From: Verrucomicrobiota bacterium
GTDB taxonomy: Bacteria > Verrucomicrobiota > Verrucomicrobiia > Limisphaerales > SIBE01
Assembly: GCA_016190065.1 (NCBI GenBank)
Contig: JACPRI010000290.1
Location: 1 to 32,977, forward strand
Direction of reading: 5' to 3'
DNA: 32,977 nt
Shown here one piece after another: positions 22,632 to 30,704 of the stretch; position 1 is the stretch's first letter, and each line of letters opens with the position of its first letter. The notes beneath the pieces were generated by a model that was given only the letters and a program-made list of their open reading frames with translations, was not told the DNA's origin and did not search any database. A program made the position numbers and the translations under genes.

Positions 22632-24629
22632 ATGTCACGAACCCTCCTCGCCGCTTCAGCCTCCGCCCTCCTCGCCGGCGCGTCGTTGTCGGGCGTCTTC
22701 CAACCTGGCACTGCTGCCGAGGTGACTGATTTCAGCCCACTGCACCAAAAGGCGAAATACTTTCAGAAAGACCTTTTGGACAAACACTGGCTGGACGGAC
22801 TCTATGTCAGCATCGTCCCCTCGGCGCCGCCGGGCAGGAAATTTCCCCACACCGTAGACCAACCCGGCAACGTCATCCACGCGGGCGTTTGGACGGGCCG
22901 TTACCTCGGCGGCGTCGGTTATCAATACGCCGTCACGAAAGACCCGTGGGTGCGCCGGCAGGGCGGCGAGATCTTGCGCGCCCTGCGGATTCTTCAGGAA
23001 GTCACCGGCAAACCCGGCCTGCTCGCGCGCGGCTATGTCAAAGGCCACGGCCCGGTCGAGGATTGGGAACGCCATGGCGCCGACTCGGTCGAGTGGCACC
23101 AAGGACAAGGCCCCTATGCGGATTACCGCTGGTACGGCGACGTGAGCGTCGATAATTTCAACGCCGTGCTCTACGGATACGCGATCTATTTCGACCTGGC
23201 GGCGGACGCAGCGCAAAAGCAATTCATCGCGCAAGACGTGGACCGTCTCATGACGCACCTGCTGGAGAATCACTGCCGCATCATGGACGTCGATGGCGAA
23301 GTGACCCGCTGGGGCCACGTCGGAATCGATCCGGATCCGGCGCGCGACGATTATTATCGGAAGCAATATGGATCGTATCTGAGCCGATTGAATACGACGA
23401 ACGGCGCGTGGCAACCGCCGCTGCGTTCGTCGCTGATGCTTTTACCGGACCTTCTGATCGCGCGCCACATCACCGGCAAACCGCGGTACCAGGAATTTTA
23501 TCAACGCGTCGTGGGGCGATTTAAGGACAACCCGGATCGGCTCCGTGACAGCGGCCCGTTCAGCCTCGAACGATTAGCCCGGGTGAACCACAGCAGCGAA
23601 GGCCAGGCCTACGAGGCGCTCTATAACCTTATCCGCTATGAGCGCGATCCGGAGTTGCTCAAGATTTACCGCCCCTGGGTCAGCCAGCTTTGGGAGATGA
23701 ACTGGATGGAAGGCAATTCGCTCTTCACCTGGATGACGCTGGCGCTGCTGCCGGAATATCGCGCGCCGCAAAAACCCGGCTTGACCGCGATCAAACCCGA
23801 GGAAATTCCGCACGCGGCCGAAGCGGCGCGGCTCGCCCTGGAGACCTTGAAGGTGTTCCCCGTGGACCGCGTCTTCCGGCCGGTCATGAATTCGCTGCGT
23901 CAGGACATCGAACTGAATCCGCATCAAAGCGCGCGGAACGGAAAACAAAGCGCCAAACCGGTCCCGATCAATCAACGCCCTCTGGACAATGAGTATGCGT
24001 GGAAAGGCAATCCGTACCAATTGGACGGATGGCTCAAGCCGGCGGTCACGATGTTTCAATTCTCGTGCGACGATCCGCAAGTGGCCTGGTTCAGCGACAA
24101 CACCGGCGGCCTTTTTATGACTCGGAACGGAGGCAAGGACTGGCGGAATGTGAGCGACGGCCTGATGGGCGCCCGCGTGCAAAACTTTGCCGCGTCCACA
24201 AACCGCACTTTTGTGCTGCACGCGCTGACGGACAAAGGAGTGTTCCTCACGCGCGACGGCGGCCTGAGCTGGCGGGCGATGCCTGAAGATGTGAAACCGA
24301 CATTCAGCGCTCCCGACTTCAAGCGCTGGCAAATCGTCTCGGAAAGATGGGCTCTCCGCATCGATGACGCGAGCGAATTGGTTCGAAGCACGGATGGCGG
24401 CCGAAGCGAAAAGGCGTGCATGGCAGGCTGGCGAATTCCGAAGGCGAATTCCGTGTTCATTACGCCCCAAGGCGTCGTCGCTGGTGGGCCGGGCGGGTGT
24501 TATCAAAGCCGCGATGGCGAGCGCTGGACCGAACTGAAGTTATGGCGCGAAGATGAAACCGGCGCGGCGGACTTCCTCCACGCTTATTGGATGGCGCGTT
24601 ATTATGGATTCATCAAGAAGGACGGATGA
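22632..24629 (+). CDS. Large secreted protein: helical barrel-like part plus BNR repeats
   Basis: This 665-residue protein starts at ATG 22632 with signal peptide MSRTLLAASASALLAGASLS; the ORF has 23 further residues of doubtful origin. Residues about 40-440 are helical and rich in W, Y and H (VEWHQGQGPYADYRWYGDVS), as in alpha/alpha-barrel glycosidases or lyases, but I did not recognise a family. The C-terminal part has BNR or sialidase-type blades (LFMTRNGGKDWRN, VFLTRDGGLSWR, YQSRDGERW), suggesting a beta-propeller. It may act on polysaccharides outside the cell. It lies alone between a repeat-rich spacer and rsmD, which is on the other strand. Confidence 0.78.
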   Translation: MSRTLLAASASALLAGASLSGVFQPGTAAEVTDFSPLHQKAKYFQKDLLDKHWLDGLYVSIVPSAPPGRKFPHTVDQPGNVIHAGVWTGRYLGGVGYQYAVTKDPWVRRQGGEILRALRILQEVTGKPGLLARGYVKGHGPVEDWERHGADSVEWHQGQGPYADYRWYGDVSVDNFNAVLYGYAIYFDLAADAAQKQFIAQDVDRLMTHLLENHCRIMDVDGEVTRWGHVGIDPDPARDDYYRKQYGSYLSRLNTTNGAWQPPLRSSLMLLPDLLIARHITGKPRYQEFYQRVVGRFKDNPDRLRDSGPFSLERLARVNHSSEGQAYEALYNLIRYERDPELLKIYRPWVSQLWEMNWMEGNSLFTWMTLALLPEYRAPQKPGLTAIKPEEIPHAAEAARLALETLKVFPVDRVFRPVMNSLRQDIELNPHQSARNGKQSAKPVPINQRPLDNEYAWKGNPYQLDGWLKPAVTMFQFSCDDPQVAWFSDNTGGLFMTRNGGKDWRNVSDGLMGARVQNFAASTNRTFVLHALTDKGVFLTRDGGLSWRAMPEDVKPTFSAPDFKRWQIVSERWALRIDDASELVRSTDGGRSEKACMAGWRIPKANSVFITPQGVVAGGPGGCYQSRDGERWTELKLWREDETGAADFLHAYWMARYYGFIKKDG

Positions 24630-24687
24630 AAGAGCTGCGCAAGGACGCCGTTGTCCTCACACAGCGGCGGTGCTGTGTCCGCCCGCC

Positions 24688-25284
24688 TCACTCAGTTTCG
24701 CGAACCGCTTTGACGGTCTCAAAAAACCGCAGCATGGAATCGCCGTGCTTCAGCATTTTGATCTCCTCCCATGTGCCGGGAATGCTCAGGGTGTCGCGCC
24801 TCGCGTGGCCGAGAACGAACAGGCCCTCGGGAGCGAGCAAGCGCGGAAGTTGCGCGTCGTCGAGCAGTTGTTGCGCAAAGGAAGTCGAGCGGTGCCCGAC
24901 ATTTTTTTCACCATAGGGCGGATCCGCGACGACCATGTCGAATTGGCATCCTGCCGCCGCCAGTTGAGTCATCGCGGCAAACGCGTCTTGAACGCGCAGC
25001 GTAAACTTCTCCGCGTCCAAATGGGTGGACCGCAGATTCTCCTCGATCAGCCGCGCATGGCGGCTGGTTTTCTCGACGCACGTCAGGTGCGCCGCGCCTC
25101 GGCTCAGGCATTCCAAACCGAGCGCGCCCGTGCCGGCGAACAGCTCCAAAACTCGCGCTTCGACCACGCGTCCGCCAAGGCTGTTGAACAGGGCTTGCTT
25201 GACGAGGTCGGGGGTGGGGCGGACCTCAAAGCCCTTTGGCGCTTTGAGCAATAACCCCGCCGCTGTGCCGCCGATGATGCGCAT
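24688..25284 (-). CDS. rsmD: 16S rRNA (guanine(966)-N(2))-methyltransferase
   Basis: This 198-residue protein matches RsmD throughout. It opens MRIIGGTAAGLLLKAPKGFE, then RPTPDLVKQALFNSL, the SAM-binding motif VLELFAGTGALGLECLSRGA, and the catalytic DPPY. RsmD methylates G966 of 16S rRNA in the small subunit using S-adenosylmethionine. The length is usual. ATG 25284 is followed directly by the family start. No strong ribosome-binding site is seen. The usual neighbour coaD is not present; the upstream gene is gap, across a repeat-rich spacer. Confidence 0.95.
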   Translation of the reverse strand: MRIIGGTAAGLLLKAPKGFEVRPTPDLVKQALFNSLGGRVVEARVLELFAGTGALGLECLSRGAAHLTCVEKTSRHARLIEENLRSTHLDAEKFTLRVQDAFAAMTQLAAAGCQFDMVVADPPYGEKNVGHRSTSFAQQLLDDAQLPRLLAPEGLFVLGHARRDTLSIPGTWEEIKMLKHGDSMLRFFETVKAVRETE

Positions 25285-25601
25285 GACGCGTTCGTGAAAT
25301 GCGAAATCCGAATCTCGAAATCAGAAACAAATTCAAAATCCGAGCCGTTGTTCAACCGCGAATCAACGCCAATGCACACGAATGGCATCGCTGATGGTGT
25401 TCGAGAAAGCCGCACCAGCGCTTCTTATTCGTTGACGCGCGTCCCTGGCCGGTTTCCACGCCCGCCAGTTTGGCATTTGGCTTTTCGGGCTTGGGATTTG
25501 TTTCGGAATTCGAAATTCGGATTTCGGATTTTGGCCGCGCCGGAACCTCGCTGATTGGCCAGCGGTTGCGCCGAACGGAATTGAGATAGCGCAACCAGGG
25601 C
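25285..25601. repeat. Spacer with inverted AAATCCG repeats and an ATTCGTGT copy
   Basis: No gene was found in these 317 bases between rsmD and gap. GCGAAATCCGAATCTCGAAA (from about 25300) and GGATTTGTTTCGGAATTCGA (from about 25492) begin two inverted copies of an AAATCCGAAATTCG-type repeat of about 45 bases, roughly 145 bases apart. Between them, 25351-25386 holds an inverse copy of the repeat at 21472-21506. GGTTGCGC and GCGCAACC (25564-25596) form an 8-bp stem just after the gap stop, without a T-run. Confidence 0.7.
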
Positions 25602-26669
<1,068 letters not shown>

Positions 26670-26883
26670 CTAGTTCCAATTGAATTCAAAATGAGCCGTG
26701 GATGTAAACCGCCCGCCCCGGACCGTCAACGATGAATTCAGCCAATTTAGCCGTTCCAACCGTGGGTCACCGCAGCCCAAAACTGGCCGACAACACGGAG
26801 CTTCTTTGGAGCCGTCGCCGTCACAATTCCCCACCATCGGCGGAAGCCTTGGTCATGTGCGCAAACTTTCGACCGTTCAACCC

Positions 26884-26918
26884 ATTTAACGTTTTAACCT
26901 TGTAACGATTTAACGACT
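26884..26918. repeat. TTTAAC-run repeat related to the ADOP spacer
   Basis: ATTTAACGTTTTAACCTTGT followed by AACGATTTAACGACT resembles the TTTAAC runs at 70-108 in the long inverted repeat. It lies just past the 3' end of the rhomboid-like gene (minus strand), the same position as at the ADOP 3' ends. Confidence 0.6.
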
Positions 26919-26948
26919 CCTACGCTTCGCCGTGGCGAGGCACACGCC

Positions 26949-27569
26949 TCAACCATGATTCCTTCTCGCCGTCCACCAGCCGGCGAGGGCGCCCGCCAGA
27001 TGGCCTTCCCAGGATACGTGCCCGCGCTGGGGGAGGACGCCGTAGAAAATCCCTCCGTAGATGACGAAGACGAAAATCGCCACCAACGCCGGGCGCCACC
27101 GCTTCATCCAGAACGCCGCGGCGATGAGATAAACCACCAGGCCGTAAATGATCGCGCTGGCCCCGATGTGGATTGATTGGCCGCGCCCGATGAGCCAGGT
27201 GCCCAAGCCGCTCGCCAGCCATATGACCACGAGGGTCTCAATCGGATGATATTTCCGGTCCCAGAACAGGAGGATGAGCAGCACGAAAAGCGGGAACGCG
27301 TTCGCGAGCAAATGCGCACCGTTCAGGTGCAGCAGCGGGCTGAAAAAAATTCCGAGCAAACCCGGCAGCGTGCGCGGGATAATTCCGAGCGCATTGAGTC
27401 CCAGCTTCAAGAAGTGATCCGCGGCGGCCACGAGAAACATCAGCCCCACCACGAGCGCGCTGCTCTCGACGGCGTTCGACCAGTTTCCGTATTTGAGTGG
27501 CTTCGTCACGAGCCGGGAATTATTGGCATCCGCCAGCGCAAAGCAACGCCCGGGAGTGAGATTTTCCAT
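26949..27569 (-). CDS. Rhomboid-family intramembrane protein
   Basis: This 206-residue protein has about six hydrophobic segments. It carries rhomboid protease features: HLNGAHLLANAFPLFVL (the HxxxN helix), IGASAIIYGL with the GxSx serine, and SWEGHLAGALAGWW with the catalytic histidine. A serine protease that cuts membrane-embedded substrates is expected. The start chosen is ATG 27569, which lies in the end of the hairpin element at 27567-27666; the longer ORF reads through that element. A later Met (GLMFLVAA) is possible. It is alone on its strand, between gap and the export module. Confidence 0.82.
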   Translation of the reverse strand: MENLTPGRCFALADANNSRLVTKPLKYGNWSNAVESSALVVGLMFLVAAADHFLKLGLNALGIIPRTLPGLLGIFFSPLLHLNGAHLLANAFPLFVLLILLFWDRKYHPIETLVVIWLASGLGTWLIGRGQSIHIGASAIIYGLVVYLIAAAFWMKRWRPALVAIFVFVIYGGIFYGVLPQRGHVSWEGHLAGALAGWWTARRNHG

Positions 27570-27666
27570 GAACCGACCCACCCCTGCACCCCTCCCAGGA
27601 GGAGAACTTCCACCCGACGCGCGAAATGTAACTCCCCTCCTGGGAGGGGAAGGGGTGGGTTCATGG
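27567..27666. repeat. Long hairpin element, copy 2
   Basis: This 100-base near-palindrome has left arm CCATGAACCGACCCACCCCT with CCTCCCAGGAGG, and right arm CTCCTGGGAGGGGA, then AGGGGTGGGTTCATGG. It shares both arms with 10820-10913. Its left end supplies the rhomboid start codon (CAT at 27567-27569). The central loop (about 25 bases) differs between the two copies. A role in mRNA structure of the rhomboid leader is possible. Confidence 0.82.
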
Positions 27667-27853
27667 TCCCCATGCGCGACCGAAGAATCGTGGAAGCTTC
27701 CCCTCGTAGGGACGGATTTCACTCCGTCCCTGCCGTACCTGAACGTCTTACTGTCCGGAGCAAGATCAGGGACGCAGTGGAACGCGTCCTTACCAGTTCA
27801 CTGCCTCAGTCTGGTTCGTGAAAACCTTTTGACGGAAGGACGACGCTTCGCCG

Positions 27854-28564
27854 ATGCTGGCGCCCAACAAAATGCGCGTCCTGGAAATCTCCAACCTTCA
27901 GAAGTCCTTTCTCACGCCAGACAGAAAGCGCCACGACGTGGTCAACGTCAGCGACTTTTTCCTGGAAGAACACGCGCACGTCGCGCTCCGAGGCGAAAGC
28001 GGCTCCGGCAAAACGACGTTTTTGAACCTGATTGCGGGGATTCTGAAACCGGATTCGGGCCGCGTGGCGGTTGCGGGCCGCGAGATGTCCGCACTGCCCG
28101 AACCGGAGCGGGACCGCCTTCGGGCCACGGCCATCGGCTACATCTTCCAAACTTTCAATCTGCTTCAGGGCTACACCTGCCTGGAAAACGTGCTCGTGGG
28201 CATGTCGTTCGGGCACGGAGTGGACCGGGAGAAGGCGCGGCGGCTTCTGGACCGCGTGGGATTGCGGGATCATCAGAACCATTATCCTCGCCAGCTCTCC
28301 ACCGGCCAGCAACAGCGGGTCGCCGTGGCGCGCGCGCTGGCGAACCAGCCAAAACTGGTGCTGGCGGACGAACCGACCGGTAATCTGGACTCTGCGAACG
28401 CGCGCGAGGTGCTGGCTTTGATTCGCGAGACCTGCCGCGAGAACGGCGCCGCGTTGCTTTTGGTGAGCCACGACCGCGAAGCGCTCGGGCAGTTCGAGCA
28501 GATCGAGGATTTCCAGAAGTTCAATAATAACGCTTCAAATGACCCTGTGGTGGATCATCTATAA
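27854..28564 (+). CDS. ABC transporter ATP-binding protein, LolD/MacB type
   Basis: This 236-residue ATPase has Walker A GESGSGKTT at 47-55, a Q-loop in IFQTFNLL, the signature LSTGQQQRVAVARAL (the usual LSGGQ has Thr for Gly), Walker B LVLADEPTGNLD and the switch histidine in VSHD. It powers an FtsX-type permease and would sit on the cytoplasmic face of the membrane. Its last 26 bases overlap the permease gene, so the pair is translationally coupled. A start at ATG 27872 (MRVLEISN) is an alternative six codons later. Confidence 0.95.
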   Translation: MLAPNKMRVLEISNLQKSFLTPDRKRHDVVNVSDFFLEEHAHVALRGESGSGKTTFLNLIAGILKPDSGRVAVAGREMSALPEPERDRLRATAIGYIFQTFNLLQGYTCLENVLVGMSFGHGVDREKARRLLDRVGLRDHQNHYPRQLSTGQQQRVAVARALANQPKLVLADEPTGNLDSANAREVLALIRETCRENGAALLLVSHDREALGQFEQIEDFQKFNNNASNDPVVDHL

Positions 28565-29750
28565 AAGCCTTCGGCAACACGCATTCTCCACGCTGCTCAC
28601 GGCCTTCTCCATTGCGCTGGCCGGAGGATTGTTGATGTCTGTCTGGGCCGTTCGCGAACAATCGCACGCCGCGTTCACCGGCATGAGCGGTGGATTCGAC
28701 GCCGTCCTGGGCGCGCGCTCGGCCAAACTTCAATTGGTCCTCAACGCCATCTTTCACCTCGAAGAGTCCCCCGGCAATCTGGCGTGGCCGGATTACCTGG
28801 AGATTCAGGCAAATCCCAACGTGGCATTGGCCGTGCCGATTGCGATGGGGGACAATTATCGCGGCTACCGGCTGGTCGGGACCACGACCAATTTTTTCAC
28901 GAAGGCGGAATATGCGCCGGGCAAACGCTGCACGCCGCGCGCGCCCGGACGAATCTTCGATCCCGCGGCGCGTGAGGCGGTCGTCGGGAGCCTCGTGGCG
29001 CAAAAGCTCGGCCTGAAACGCGGCGATGTCATCCATCCTTTCCACGGCCTTCAGTTCGACGAGGAAAAGGAGCATTCGGAAACTTACTTGATCGTCGGCG
29101 TTCTGGAACCCACCAACACGCCGGCGGACCGCGTGATTTGGATTCCCTTGGAAGGACTCCAAAAAATGAGCGGACACGATCCCCAAGCGGCCTCAGACGT
29201 CAGCGCGGTGCTGATTCAACTCAAAGCGGGCAGCGCCGTGGCCGGACAACGCCTCAGCCTGTTCTACAACAAAGAAGGCAATCGGCTCACGTTCGCGTGG
29301 CCCATCGGGCAAATCATGGCACAACTCTTCGGAAAGATTGCCTGGTTTGATCGAGTGTTGGAACTCGTGGCGTATCTGGTCGCGCTCGTCGCCACGGGTT
29401 CGATCCTCGCCAGCATTTACAACTCGATGAACGAGCGACGCCGGGAGATCGCGATCCTTCGCGCGTTGGGCGCGCACCGGCGCACCGTGTTCTCGTCAAT
29501 CATTCTCGAAGCCGCGACGATTGCCGCGCTGGGCATGGTGATCGGATTTGCTTTTTACAGCGCGATCATGACGGCCGTGGCTTCCGTCGTGCGCGCGCAG
29601 ACGGGCATCGTGCTGGACCCGCTCGCGTTTCACGCCATCATGATCTGGGCGCCGCTGGGATTGATCGGGCTGAGCGCATTGTCCGGGATCGTCCCGGCCG
29701 TGAAAGCATATCGAACAGACGTCGCGGAGAATCTGGCGCCGATTTCATAG
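28539..29750 (+). CDS. FtsX-type ABC transporter permease
   Basis: This 403-residue membrane protein has the MacB/LolC layout: a first helix at about 17-37 (TLLTAFSIALAGGLLMSVW), a long periplasmic domain to about 275, and three further helices in an FtsX domain that includes NERRREIAILRALGAHRR, the coupling helix. It has one FtsX domain and so differs from the ADOP genes. With the ATPase it forms an exporter or mechanotransmitting complex in the inner membrane. The DUF3299 lipoprotein follows about 240 bases downstream on the same strand and probably belongs to the system. The substrate cannot be told from sequence. Confidence 0.94.
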   Translation: MTLWWIIYKSLRQHAFSTLLTAFSIALAGGLLMSVWAVREQSHAAFTGMSGGFDAVLGARSAKLQLVLNAIFHLEESPGNLAWPDYLEIQANPNVALAVPIAMGDNYRGYRLVGTTTNFFTKAEYAPGKRCTPRAPGRIFDPAAREAVVGSLVAQKLGLKRGDVIHPFHGLQFDEEKEHSETYLIVGVLEPTNTPADRVIWIPLEGLQKMSGHDPQAASDVSAVLIQLKAGSAVAGQRLSLFYNKEGNRLTFAWPIGQIMAQLFGKIAWFDRVLELVAYLVALVATGSILASIYNSMNERRREIAILRALGAHRRTVFSSIILEAATIAALGMVIGFAFYSAIMTAVASVVRAQTGIVLDPLAFHAIMIWAPLGLIGLSALSGIVPAVKAYRTDVAENLAPIS

Positions 29751-29760
29751 AGTCCGGATA

Positions 29761-29909
29761 GGGGAGCACACGCGCCCTCGCTTGTCTCGACCGGCGCCTC
29801 GCCGGTCGAATCACGGGCAGACCAGCCGCCGAAAGGTGACTTGTTCCGGCGCACGACGGTGGTTGGCGAGGGCGCCAACCACGGCAGACGAGGCGCGCGT
29901 GCGCTCCCC
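29761..29909. mobile_element. MITE-like element, 149 bp with terminal inverted repeats
   Basis: The ends GGGGAGCACACGCGCCCTCG and CGAGGCGCGCGTGCGCTCCCC are inverted repeats with few mismatches. Inside are two perfect hairpins: CGACCGGCG-cct-CGCCGGTCG (about 29788-29808) and GTGGTTGGCG-aggg-CGCCAACCAC (29859-29882). There is no gene in it. Its left portion is also present, inverted, at 11950-11998. It sits between the permease and DUF3299 genes, which it may have separated. No target site duplication was recognised. Confidence 0.72.
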
Positions 29910-29990
29910 AACGCGCCTGTGCAATCTTGGTCTGCGATGGCGGTTGAAACAAGGGAACACTCAGGGTAAAAGACACCAGTCGATACGTTT

Positions 29991-30677
29991 ATGAGGGTTC
30001 GAGAAAAGAAGCTGAAACGGGCCGTGCTGGGATCGACCCTGGCTTGCGCCCTGGCCTGCATTTTTGCCGGGTGCTCCGCGTCGAGTCGTTCCTCTTCCGA
30101 GGACAACGCGCCGGCGGACATCCGAGGCGAACCGATCAATGCGCCCAAGTCGGAATCGACACCGTCCGTTGGCGCCGGAAACGGGCCGGTTCCAACGAAT
30201 TTCGTGCTGAGAGGAAGTGGGTCGTCCGAGCAAGCTTCGGACTCAGCCGTTGAGGAATTCGTTCCCGTGGCGTTCGACAAGCTGGCTTCCTTCACTTTCG
30301 TGATCCCGGATGACCGGCCTTCGACAAATCAGGTCGCGAGCCCTTCCAAATCCGAGGAGCAGATTCCTTCGGCCGTGAAGGCGCTCGACCAAACGAAAGT
30401 TGCGCTCAAAGGGTTCATGCTTCCGCTGCGCGTCGAAAGCGGACTCGTCACGGAGATGCTCATCATGCGCGATCAATCGATGTGTTGCTACGGCACCGTG
30501 CCGAAGATCAACGAATGGGTGAGCGTGAAAATGACGAGCAAAGGCGTGAAACCCATCATGGATCAACCCGTGACGATTTTCGGCAAACTGCGCGTCGGCG
30601 AAATGCGGGAGAATGGCTACCTCGTCGGCATCTACGCGATGGACGGTGAAAAGATGGCCGGGCCGGCGGATTTGTGA
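29991..30677 (+). CDS. DUF3299 lipoprotein of ABC export module
   Basis: This 228-residue protein has a lipoprotein signal (ACALACIFAGC, lipidation at C28), then a low-complexity linker rich in S, P and D, and a DUF3299 domain from about 125: TKVALKGFMLPLRVE, EMLIMRDQSMCCYG, then INEWVSVKMTSKGVK, and GYLVGIYAMDG. DUF3299 proteins are often encoded with FtsX-type ABC permeases and their ATPases, as here; in Vibrio a related gene group is linked to zinc. The Met-Cys-Cys cluster suggests metal binding, which is an inference. It would sit at the outer face of a membrane. Confidence 0.88.
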   Translation: MRVREKKLKRAVLGSTLACALACIFAGCSASSRSSSEDNAPADIRGEPINAPKSESTPSVGAGNGPVPTNFVLRGSGSSEQASDSAVEEFVPVAFDKLASFTFVIPDDRPSTNQVASPSKSEEQIPSAVKALDQTKVALKGFMLPLRVESGLVTEMLIMRDQSMCCYGTVPKINEWVSVKMTSKGVKPIMDQPVTIFGKLRVGEMRENGYLVGIYAMDGEKMAGPADL

Positions 30678-30704
30678 ACTCTCAGTTCAGAGGAGACGCT
30701 AACT

